Assembly: GCA_020086605.1 (NCBI GenBank)
Contig: JACBWW010000012.1
Span: 10,163,078-10,227,077 of the forward strand
Origin: Lanius collurio
Taxonomy: Eukaryota > Chordata > Aves > Passeriformes > Laniidae
Length of the DNA stretch: 64,000 nucleotides
Direction of reading: 5' to 3'
The translations under genes and the position numbers were made by a program. The notes beneath the pieces were generated by a model, which was not told the origin of the DNA, ran no database searches, and saw only the letters and a program-made list of their open reading frames with translations. This document shows, one piece after another, positions 52,263-63,100 of the stretch. Every line of letters begins with the position of its first letter. The stretch's first letter is position 1.

Positions 52263-54826
52263 TCTGCAGAGCATTCAGTGGACCCCTTGATGCACTGTGT
52301 GTGATGGATCTGTCAGTGTCACCATTCTCCACTGATATGCTTTGGGTTTGCATAAACAAATACTTTGTGTCTTTTCTTTTCTGGTCCCTAATTTACATAT
52401 GTTACAGGGCACCCTTATGGCCACAGAAAGTATTCCAAAGTTTGCAAACAGGTATTTCTGTTTTCCTTCCATTGCCACTTGCAAATGTCAGGCACTAAGA
52501 CCATCTGGCACAAAATCTGTTAATAATGGCCAATGGCTTTGGTTAACAGTAACTGCAGAGGCTCGGTGTGAGTTTAAAGAATAACTGAAGTTCTCTTCAA
52601 GATCACTGATTCTGAGGATGCTTGAGAAGCAATATATCTTAGTAATGTATCCAATTCATGATGTAGGCAGAATGGTTGAGATATTTTTTTTGTGCCATGA
52701 TCTGAAATACATTTGGGATGATACTCTAATCAAGGCTCAGGAAATAACTTAATCAAATGCCTTTGTTAGAAAATAAAACCAACAAAAGATGAGATTGATT
52801 AAATTTTAGAAACTCTGTGGAAAATTAAGGCTATTCAAAGTAATTTGGATATAGAACTCTTGAGAATGTAAATGTCAGCTTAAGAAAAGTTTCTGTTGCT
52901 AGGAGACTATAACAACAAGATGTCTATGTAGTAAAAGTATCTGTGATATATCAAGGAGAAAATGTCTTGATTAAATTAAAAATGAATGCTAATTAATATA
53001 CCTAACAGCAAATAAAACTAGATTCGTTCAAGAGTCGTAACAGTGACAGAAACTTGTCCTGATGGCAAGCTAGCTGCAGTCTTAGTTTCCTTCACAGCAG
53101 ATTCTCTAGCTGCCATTCATTCCTACCCCCAGTAAGCCTACCACGTGTTCATATATATGTGTACATATAAAGGTCATCCTTCTCTTCTGCCAGCCAAGGA
53201 AGCTCTCATATAATCGTTTTCAGGAGACTAATTTATACTCCAAAGTAATACTTGGAAGAAATTTCAGAACATGCAAAGAAATTTTTCTCCTTTGTTACAG
53301 CAGCAAGATATTTTTAAACTTTATCTGTCTCAGAACTGTGAGAAGATAACAGCCTTCCCTTCAATCTATCAGCTTTATCCTCTGTAGCCCCAAGGACCTT
53401 GGGCAGTGAAATTGATAGAAACCAAGTAATTCTTTCCTAGCACAGGTCACATTTAAAGCCAAGAAGAAAACTGTAAGAGGATTCAGTTCCTTGACACTGA
53501 CCTGGAGTTCTAAAACTAACTGCTACAAACCTGTTTTGCTATATAGGAAGACAGGTGTTTAAGAATGCAGATACAAAAAATCCTCTCCCAAATTTATGAA
53601 TGTTATTTAAAATGCTAAATTTTAGTGTACAGATTGAGTAAGAACATACACACCACCATTTACTAAAGCCCAGCAGCAATTGACTTGAACCATAGGAAGG
53701 CTAGCAATTTTTATATTTCCTACATCTCATAGACTTCTTCAGACGAGTTACCTGGCTTTTAAAAGGTCAACCCACAATAATATAATACAAAAAATTTGTG
53801 CTATCTCATGAAGCAGGTGAAAAAGTTAATTTTTTGTGTGTTGAAAAGTCAATGAAGAGACTATTAAAACCAGGTAAATGTTTATTAAAGAGATGAATTA
53901 ACACAGATGTTTATTAACTTCTTGATTGTTCATAGACACGTGCCAACCCCGTGAACAGAAGTATTCTCAAGTGATTCCAGCACATTAATCCTTTTTTCAA
54001 TTATTGTTATTGATTTAGAGGGTACTTCTCTAGAGGTTAAAGATTTATACAGCTGTATCATGCAAGAGGTGCTGAACCAAGTCAGTCTAATGACAGGGAC
54101 ACTGAAGTGTCTTTTGTGTTATTGGATATCATTCCATCTCTCTGCTTTGGAAAAACCATTAAATAAAACTCTATATAGTGACATAAAAGATTGACTTTGA
54201 TAAAAAGGATATCAGTTCTAGTATGAAGAGATAGATAGAGCATGCCAAATGGACCACAAAATGTACCCATTCAGGTCTAGCCTATGGAAACTCCACAAGA
54301 AAATGGGTGTATCATAATGCATTACTCTCAGTCAGCACAAGTAAAAGCAGCACAGATTGTATTCCTCTCCTGCATTCTCTCTTCATAGAAAGAAAACTGA
54401 TCAATGAACTACTTATCAAGTCTGAACAATATAAATCTGCTGAATTTAAGAGAGCTGTTGTGAAAGACACTTGAATAGGACAAATGACTGAGATAAAAGA
54501 TTCTCTGGCTGGTCACCAAGGACCTCCCGTATCAGAAGCAATAATGACTTATCACAGATAAACACCTTGCTAAAATGTTTCGAGTAAGCCTGTGAGAGAA
54601 CTGTCTGTTGATCTGGGAATGCAGCTAGAGCTGTAATGCAGCTCAACATAATAGTGCTTTGAATTAAAGTTCTCAACAGGTCCCATGAAACCAACTATCA
54701 AGATCTGTCAGAGGTAACTGTAATGGTTTTCTACAAAGTGATGTTCTCTACAGAACTTTATTCATGTGAGAACAGATACCCTCAAAGAGTCAATTGTATA
54801 TATCTAAAACCTGTGAGACATATATA

Positions 54827-54889
54827 TTCTTTATATGAGATATACATACACACACACATAACTGTTGCATTTTCATCTCATATAAAGAA
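54827..54889. repeat. Perfect 15-bp inverted repeat, 33-nt spacer
   Basis: Arm TTCTTTATATGAGAT (54827-54841) is exactly complementary to ATCTCATATAAAGAA (54875-54889). The spacer carries a short AC array (54848-54858). It can form a hairpin in RNA or a cruciform in DNA. Confidence 0.9.
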
Positions 54890-55896
54890 CTCAAGTTCAT
54901 GAGAGATACATTTGAGCTTTGATTTTGGTGCTGATTAGCATTCCCTTTTGTTTGAAACACATATTACTCCTTTGCATTCCCATTTGTATTTGCACTCTTC
55001 TGTCATGTGCTAAAGTAAATAACAGAAGAGCCTGACTGCAAATGTTAAGACTATGAACTATGTCTGTGAGTTATTTATGCTGCCCACAGCCCATGGCAGT
55101 GCACGAGGAGAATGTGCAACAGCAACCTCTCTAATATGCAGCACCAGAAGAATGAAAAGAAGACAGGAACAACTGGCTGGAGAGTAAATGCTTGAGGAAG
55201 CATCAAGACACAAGGATAGAGAAACAGAAAAAGATAAGCAGAATGTATGCAGAAAGAGTAGTCCCCAGCTGGAGTTAAAAATAAATCCTGGAAAGCAGGC
55301 CCCTTTTCATAAAAGCAGTAAACATTCTCTATCTTACACTACAGATAAAAGGAGTTCCAAAACAGAAACCTCAGTGCAGACCAGGAGCTGATTATACCAT
55401 TATTGGGGAGAGCCGAAACTACATAAAAAGAAGTTATATAAAGAACTTTCTTATTTTCAAAGGTCAAGTTAGCATCCCAATAATGTACTGGAGTAATTTC
55501 ACTTTTTGCAGTATTCTCCTCTAAGCACAAAGGGGCAGAACACCCCAAAGTAAATGAATACATATGAAAGAGCTCTATTCTCTTCAATACAATACTGTAC
55601 AACTCAACAAGCACCACAGATGTAACACCTTTAATTATAGAGGTTTCCACTAAATCTCTCTCATATATTCTGGAAAATTTATTCCTGGATGAAATTTTTC
55701 TTTATACAGAAATTTTTCTTTATCTTTCTATATACAGAAATATACCATATATTTGGTATTTCCATTACCTCCAAAGGCAGTGAATCATATCACAATCATT
55801 AAAACTCTGGTTTTCAAATTTTCTTAACCTGGAAAATTGTATGTATTTGAACAATGGAAATAAATTGTACCCTTAACTAGCCTTCCTCTTCAGCAC

Positions 55897-55919
55897 CCTA
55901 CCCACCTACCTACCTACCT
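55897..55919. repeat. (CTAC)n microsatellite
   Basis: Imperfect CCTA/CTAC tetranucleotide array, with the last three units exact. Confidence 0.8.
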
Positions 55920-58900
55920 GCCTTCCTTTTAGCAACCCACAAAGACTCCTCATTAACAAAGCAATTTATCATCTTCTCTTCCTTACAAAACAGTTCCCTA
56001 ATTGAGTTATACAAGTCATGAAAGGCAGCTCTTGCAAGAGTATTCAACAGATGGGTAGAGAGTTCTTGATAGAAGCAAGTTTGAAATCTAAGTTTTGGCA
56101 TGTTCATGTTGTAGTTGAAAATTAGAGTGGAATATTAGGAACTCTTTCCCGAGATACTTGTCAATTTCTTGATTATTCTTTCCCTTAAAAGATGTGGTAC
56201 CATTTAATGAGTAGCTCTGAGTTCATTGTGCAGCTGAGGACTGTGTTATAGGGAGAAGAAAAATCCTACACACGTTTCAAAAATCAAGAGTAGGGTTCAA
56301 TAGCATGTGTAGAATCAGAAATTATTGTAAAATGATGTTAAGTAAATTTAATCTCTTTTAATCATGTAAAGAGAGACAGTGAAGCAGCAGTATTTCATTA
56401 TTTGTTATGTAAAGTAAAGGTTTTATCCAGTGGAATGTAGCCTGGAGCCACACTGACAAAAAGACCAAATAATTCTAAAATTGCAGATGCCAACTTTTTG
56501 GCACCCAGGTACTGCAAAAAGCTTAGTTGCCTTCTGTGTGTAATGTCTAGGTTGTTAATTCCCCTATAAAAATATAATAGATTTGCTTGCATTTGAATAA
56601 GCTAGCTCTATTCAACATTCCTTACTGGTTCTTTTAATCATGAAAATGCCAATGGGTGTTTGAGTGAAGAATGCTGATCAGAGTCCTTGGAGACAGTTAA
56701 AATGGTCTCTACAAAAAAAAAAAAAAATTATAAGTTATATTCTGCTGAATGGCCATGCAAAAAATTGTTTTTCTATCAATATAAAATGTCTTATAAAAAA
56801 TTTATGCAGCAAGGACCTTTAAAAGGAAAAAAGAAAGGCTCACATTATTGCTTGCAGCAGTAGAATACATCTATCATATTTATTAGTTTATGAATGGCAT
56901 TCTCAAGGTACCTCGTTGCATTTTTTAAGATAAATACTTTCCAAAATGTTTGAAAGATAGAGTAAGGTGAAATGAATCAGAATTATGCTGAATACCTTTC
57001 GAATATAAGCACCTCTATGTCACTGCCCACTGCTGCAGGGTATGACTTCAAAACATCAAGCTTGGATCACTGTAGAAATTTTTCCCTTCTTCCTCTGATT
57101 TCCTCACTGTAGGTGGTGTATTGCATAAAGGTAATACTGTGATAAATTGATGTTATTCAAGTGCTAAATGTCGATATTGACTTCAGTGATGTGAGAATTT
57201 TATCTGGTGCTTACCATGGGATAAAATTTTTAATGAAGTGGAAGGAAGTGGAATAAGAAAGTCAATGGCTGTGAGAGTCCCAATGCTTGTTTCATAAGAA
57301 GGGCAACAGATTACTCACATTAAACTTTTTAAAATGTGTTGTTTGTATATATGTTTGCTCCCACGTGCTGTTCAGAGAGGTTCGGATTATTATGCCAGGG
57401 AACAAAGTCTTGGAGTTATCAGGTAGAGTTTGAACAACCAGGACTGCTCTTCTACCACCAACAACCAAACTTTCAGGTATGGCAAGAAGCTCTCCTTTTG
57501 AAACCACCAAGCTATTGTAGGCAAAAAAACCAAATTACCAGTATGGTCAACTATGGGAAAAGACATACTTTCTACACAAAACTATACAACTTCTATTGAG
57601 CCATTTTTAGGTTATGATCTTTGCTAGCCTCCTCTGTCTTATAAAAACTACAGAAATAGAACACAATTAAACCATCAAGCAGTGACTGTAGTTATCTGAT
57701 GGCTGAACAACTGTGTCTGGTAATATGTAGTAATGGGAATGCAAATAAAAATAAAACAGAGTATAAATATTTTCTTGATTAATTATATCACATACTGATA
57801 ATGCTTCAAGTTATGGTTCTTGGGAATCAAAAGAGCGGGGTTGTTGACAAGTGTGGCTGGAGTTAATGTGATTCTATAAATACAAAATAATGCTGAGTTA
57901 CATCTATCAACAGTTATCTCTGCTTGAATATTTCAGAATGTCAGAGTATACTAGTAACAGTCGGGAGAAAAAAGCAATAAAACTTGGCATTTAAAAAAAC
58001 ATGCACACTATCTGTGCACATTTCACTAAGAATTGCTTTAGAAATCTTGAACTACTGGTCTACCAAGCAGAAAACTGTTCCTACAGAACTCTTTTAGCTG
58101 AGTTACCAGTATTTTTCCTAAGTCATTAATGTATTCCTTATATCCCAGAAGAGAAGCTTAAGTATGTTTGGGGACAAAGGGAAAGCCCAGAAACATGCAT
58201 AATGGATAAGGCAACAAAAAATTTAAATTGGATTACATTTGCTTATGATGAGTAGCAATGATTATAAAGTTCAGAGATCTAGCATACAGTAATCCTTTAA
58301 GGACTGTTAACATTTATCATCGTGTTCATTCTTCATATATGAAAACATATTTGTCCTACATAAGTTACCATCCATCAGTCCACCAGATGCAAATTTAAAC
58401 TGCAAAAGGGCTCTCTTGGCTAATTTATATTTACTATTTATTCTGCAGTGTTTATTGCAAATATTATGAGCCCAGAGTTTTCTGAAAAATTGTAACAGTA
58501 ATGATGGTATAGTCTTATTTTTCAAAAAATGCTATTCTATGTATCTATAACAATAATTACACATTAACTGTCACAAAAGAAAAAGTTATCAAAATGCTGA
58601 GAGTCAATTTAATCTGATGCAAATATCTAGTGTATACTAAAGAAAGTATAAATCCACTTGCTAAACTTGGGGTTTTCTCGACAAACGTGCTTAATTTTCT
58701 TTAAAGTAAATTTTCAGAATGAAATACTGAGTAAATCACTTAATGGCAATTTAAGTATAGAAGGTTAGTGCAATATAGTGGTCAAAGTGAGGCTCCCAGA
58801 TTGATGCATTTTGTTGCATACAGATATACAAGGATATCATTAACTATTATTACATTTCATGACAGGAAGTATGATTGTGTTGAAAATTCAATCAGGTTTC

Positions 58901-59149
58901 TCTGTCAGTCTAATAACAAGAATTTTAACATGCTGCTGCCAAAAATCAGTGAAGCATATTATTGCATTCAAGAAACAGCTAGATTCTAATTCTCTGTCTG
59001 GCTGAGAACAACTGAAAATATCTCAACTGTCATCCTTATTTTATTTTTCTCTGCACCCTAGACAGAATAAATCAAGAAAAATTACATTAAAAATATATTA
59101 ATAAAAGAAAACCACCTTTTTTCAAATTCCTGCATTTTTCCTTTTACAG

Positions 59150-59311
59150 TTGCACACATTAACTTACCCAACAGCATTGCACTCACTGCTAATGAAAAGA
59201 AAGCAGGCAGTACAAATCTTCTTAAGCCTCCCGTGGCAAGAAAACTATTACAGAATGAACAGAAGAAAGTCTCTGGAGCCTTTCCCTTGTCTGCTTGTTT
59301 TACAAAAGGCG
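59150..59311 (+). other. Possible exon
   Basis: A strong acceptor (TTTTTCCTTTTACAG, ending 59149) and a strong donor (GCG before GTAAGG, GT at 59312) bound 162 nt that are open in one frame throughout (54 codons, phase 0 at both ends). The translation (LHTLTYPTALHSLLMKRKQA...) resembles no known family. It may be an exon of a lncRNA or chance signals; no partner exon is identified. Confidence 0.2.
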
Positions 59312-60819
59312 GTAAGGATCACACTTAGAAGTGTCAAACCTGAATAAACCACTAGCAACTGGGTTTAAACCCTTTGGGTAGTTAGTCCTTCATAGATGAT
59401 GATTCGATTTTGTCCAAAAAACAGTATGTGAGAAACAATGCAGAATCTACCAGAGGCTGTAGCCAAGCTTAAAATGTAGACAAAGAAACAGTTTGCTTCT
59501 AAAGGTTTGCAAGGCAAGGCTTGTCACAGGACATTAATTCAAGCAAGCTGCTCCTACATCAAACCAGTGCATCTAAATACAGTTAATCCAAAGCTTTTCA
59601 CGTAGCGTTTGAGGTGTTCGGCTGCAGTGGCGGGAAGCCCCTGGGTTTGGTGTCACTGAAGAACAGGAGAGCTCTCTTCTCTTCCCTTTCACATTAAAAT
59701 GCATATTTAGCATCTAGAAACCACGTGGTAAATGGTGGGATTTTTTTCTCAAGCTTTATTATGATCTGCAATTGACATCTAATATGGCACATTTGAATAA
59801 AACTACTCTCCTTGCCTTTGTTGCAGTTAAACTTACACATTAAGGAGTATTAACTGAGAACATACAGAGGATTTTCTTCTAAAGTCATCACAAACAGTAG
59901 AGGGAGAACTTGACAATAAGTAGGCAACACTGGATTTTAATGACTACTTTAGGAAATAAGCAAGAGTAATGATGGTTAATCCATATTTCTTTCATATTTT
60001 TTTTTTCTGTAACCTTGTATTCACTGTTGACAGCTGATGAAAAACCCTGATATAGAGAATAAGCATTTGTCTTAGACAATATCCTGCACAGAAATATTGA
60101 CCATCCTACGTTCTTTTGAACTATGCATTGACAACTTTTAATAAAAGTTTAAACATTTATCTGCAATGCTTGAGAACTTCCTTTATAACAGGACTTTACT
60201 TATTGAAACAAAGGCTTTGTTTACTCAAAAGCAAAGTATGAATAATTATGAAAATGAATGCAATACAGCCTATGCATTATTAACAAGTCTTAACTTGTTA
60301 ATAATGAGTTCTAGTCTCACCGCTGACTTTCATTTTTTCTTCTCAAAAGTACATATATTTTGATTGTATTCTAGTATGATGTGATCTGAACCAAAGATGA
60401 TATTGACAAGAGTAGTCCATTTCTTCCTTCCAATTTATCAAAAAATACACTGAACATGTTTCTCAGTGGTAGGTTAGACACTTCCTGTTCCTGACCCTAG
60501 CTGCTGCTGTGCCTGACCCTCAGCTATTCATGTAATACTTTCTGTTGATACTAATCGAATTTGTCTGTGCAAATAATCATGACACTATTCACAATTTCCA
60601 TTTCCGTTAATTCTTTGACATGTCTATAGAACAGGCCTGTGCCTTTACTTGCCACACTGTCTTATCACAAAACCATGTCTTACCATGGCTTTATGAATAT
60701 TTAGACAAAGAGCAGAAGCAGAAACTGGGTCATACATGGATATTTTTCTAATTTAGCACAGGTGTCTCTGTAATGTTCTTTAGAATAGGTCTCATCGTGC
60801 AAAGCTTTGATATAATTCC
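59312..60819. other. Unassigned sequence with strong hairpin
   Basis: No gene recognised. Four CpG dinucleotides are grouped at 59601-59632. A perfect 13-bp inverted repeat lies at 60275-60306. Confidence 0.5.
60275..60306. repeat. Perfect 13-bp inverted repeat, 6-nt loop
   Basis: CATTATTAACAAG (60275-60287) is exactly complementary to CTTGTTAATAATG (60294-60306), with loop TCTTAA, whose outer bases can also pair. AT-rich stem. Confidence 0.95.
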
Positions 60820-60965
60820 TGAATCCCTCATTTTTAGTCAATTATGTTACATATGACAAAACTCAGAAATAGAGAGAAGTTAGTTTCTCCAGTACAAAAG
60901 GGCAACAGAATCAGCTAGTTGCTAGCCAAGATGAAAAAGAGGACTACCAGTCTGGCCCACAGGAA
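60820..60965 (-). repeat. MIR-like SINE relic
   Basis: In plus-strand text, ATCCCTCATTTTTAGTCAATTATG, ACATATGACAAAACTCAG, AATAGAGAGAAGTTAG, CAGCTAGTTGCTAGCCAAGATG and GACTACCAGTCTGGCCC follow the order and spacing of a reverse-complemented MIR from its 3' side into the tRNA-derived part. The best ancient SINE match in the window. Confidence 0.6.
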
Positions 60966-62056
60966 TACTGTGGCAAGAAATAGAATCAAGACTAACCCAA
61001 ATATTGGTCAGAATGCCAATTAGTGCACTAATATTTTATGATGACAACTGATGGATTACAAATAGGAAACCCTTCCATCATAAAACACAGCCAACTGAGT
61101 GCCAGTCAAATAGTAATTAGGTTTCAGTCATTATTTAATGTCTTCACAGCAGAGCGTGAGTGGCAGAGCTTATTGCAAAGGAAGTTGAACTATGCTGCAC
61201 TACAGCAGAACGTGCTAGGGAGCAGATTCCAGCACCTTTGCACGGTTAAAATAGCAATTTACTCTAAGCTATAGCAGTCACTTAAGCCCTTCAAAACAAG
61301 TCACTTGTGACCATATCTCCTTGGTGCTAAAACAGCACAATTCCCTTTCTGTTACTTTCTACAAAACTCCTTGTGATGGACAATCTATCTACAGAACACA
61401 TACTCCTTTGGTGACAACTGATAATAAAAACATTGAAGGGAATGTAGAAAATAAGTCAATTGTGCTATTCTGTTATGTTAAATATGATTAAACATACAAT
61501 ATATTGTACCACAAATGTTTACAAATGACTAAAACATCAACCTAAAATGTAGATAAAGAATATTTAAAAATACAAATTCTGCCATCAATTCATGCTACCA
61601 CACTGGGCTTAATTTGAATGTAGTTTGAAAAGGAAATGAAGGAAGTTTTAGATCTTATTCTTCCTCAGTGTAATTAACAATATGAGACATATAAGTATGA
61701 GTGGGGAGTCTTTCTAAGACTATTCCACCAAACAGAGTTTGAAAGAAAAATAAGAGGATTTTTTTTTACTAGGATTTAAAAAAAAACAGCTATGAATTAC
61801 TTGTCTCTTAAACCCCATCCTGAAGATAGCCTGATGAAAGAATAAACTAATTCATATGGTTTTTCTGTGCAATCTTCCTGCAGCTAATTCATTCCGGCTG
61901 ATGGCTTCCCAAAAGTAGCACAGTGACACTCCAAGAAGGACTTATTCTTGTAAACCTAAAGCTCCATGTGCTTAGTGGCTGAACTACTTCCCCCAGCTCT
62001 TCGCAGTAGGAAGATTTAGATTCTTCTGTGATTATGCTAAACTACAACTGTTCTGC
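60966..62056. other. Unassigned AT-rich sequence
   Basis: No gene or repeat recognised. The frame at 61038-61274 (78 codons) has no family features. Confidence 0.5.
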
Positions 62057-62338
62057 TGTTTGTGAAAAAACCCATAAGGACCCTGGGGGGAAGAAAAAAA
62101 GAAAGGGCAAGAACAGAAGACAGTAGAAAATAGCTTAAGTGCTTTCCATTTTTATTATTATGTTCATTATTGTAAGTAGGGTTTGTACGGATGGCATCAA
62201 GGCCTTTTCTGCTCCCCACCCCACCCCACCAGCGGGTGGGCTGGGTGTGCACAAGAAACTGGGAGTGGACACAGCTGGGACAGCTGCCCTCAACTGACCC
62301 AAGGGAATTTCCATACCATATGGCATCATGCTCATTGT

Positions 62339-62345
62339 GTATAAG
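62339..62345 (+). promoter_or_regulatory. LTR TATA box
   Basis: GTATAAG, preceded by CATCATGCTCATT, sits where this LTR family has its U3 core promoter. The site is intact enough to be a candidate alternative promoter reading rightward; activity is not known. Confidence 0.5.
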
Positions 62346-62522
62346 CTGGGGAAGAAGAAGGAAGGGAGGGACATTCAGAGTAATTGCTTTTGCTTTCCTA
62401 GTAGCCACTACATGCAGTGAAGCCCTGCTGTCCTGGAGATGGCTAAACATCAGCCTGCCCATGGGAAGTGGTGAAGGAATTCCTTGTTTTGCTTTGCTTA
62501 TGTGTGCAGCTTTTGTTTCACC

Positions 62523-62528
62523 TATAAA
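62523..62528 (+). promoter_or_regulatory. LTR polyadenylation signal variant
   Basis: TATAAA, about 180 nt after the TATA box and followed by CTGTCTTTATCTC, lies at the family's polyadenylation-signal position. It is a variant of AATAAA and probably weaker. Confidence 0.4.
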
Positions 62529-62597
62529 ACTGTCTTTATCTCAACCCACAAGCCTTCTCACTGACATTCTGATTCTGTCTCCACCCTACTGCAGAGG

Positions 62598-63053
62598 TCT
62601 GGTAACTGAATAGCTTTGTACACTGCTTCATTTCTGTGGTAAGCTTGCCTCTTTATGCCTTGGAATATCTTAAACCATTTACAAACAGCCTAAATATTCC
62701 TCGGCATGCAACTCCACTTAAGCCAGTGCCAGCTGTTACCTACTCACGAGAAGCAGAAGTACAGAACAGAAATATTGCTCAAACCTCCTTTACGGTGTTA
62801 AATCATTTATTCTCTCTGTCCTGAGAGACAGAACACAGACCTGAGCAAAATCGGCAGGGGTAAGAGGCTGAGGCTTTGTGTCCTGTTGGTTCTGTCACAT
62901 AGAGGGAGAAATGGGATACCAGGGCGGAGCTGGGATAAACAACCAACCAGATCAGAGCCTGGGCTGTTGGAACATTAGACAAAGGACTATCTCAGAGTCA
63001 CATGGCAGGGACCCGGCCAGGGGGGCCCAGGGATGTTCACCACAACACAGAGG
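62598..63053. mobile_element. Probable insertion within the LTR
   Basis: About 456 bp not belonging to the surrounding LTR family. CAGAGG occurs at both junctions (62592-62597 and 63048-63053), consistent with a 6-bp target-site duplication, as class II retroviruses make. The insert ends in ACAACA before the second copy and holds GATAAA near 62934, which could be a degenerate polyadenylation signal, so a second solo LTR is possible; its start (TCTGG) lacks the canonical TG. Identity unresolved. The frame at 62878-63105 is incidental. Confidence 0.4.
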
Positions 63054-63100
63054 AGTGAACAAGCAGCTGTGTGGTCGCTCTCTGGGGTTAAACCACAATA

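Larger units (their letters stand above)
52263..59149. other. Unassigned AT-rich sequence
   Basis: No gene or transposon family recognised. It holds a (CTAC)-type microsatellite near 55897-55919, an A15 run near 56709-56723 and a perfect 15-bp inverted repeat at 54827-54889. Confidence 0.5.
62057..63100 (+). mobile_element. Avian endogenous retrovirus LTR, interrupted
   Basis: A solo LTR in plus orientation from an abundant avian (passerine-known) endogenous retrovirus family. Clear family blocks are ACAGCTGGGACAGCTG near 62270, CCATACCATATGGCATCATG near 62311, the GCCCATGGGAAGTGGTGAA region near 62457, CCTTGTTTTGCTTTGCTTA near 62482, CTGTCTTTATCTCAACCCA near 62531 and the terminal GGGGTTAAACCACAATA at 63084-63100. 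The last dinucleotide is TA rather than the usual CA. The 5' edge is less sure: TGTTTGTG at 62057 could be the start, with the recognisable core from about 62195. The LTR is broken after 62597 by about 456 bp of unrelated DNA and resumes at 63054. No internal retroviral genes lie on either side. The 141- and 140-codon frames here (62037-62462 minus, 62191-62613 plus) are LTR by-products. Confidence 0.85.

Noticed and set aside
62037..62613. Longest frames in the window (141 codons minus, 140 codons plus)
   Set aside because: Both lie over the avian LTR core; the translations are antisense or out-of-frame readings of regulatory LTR sequence.
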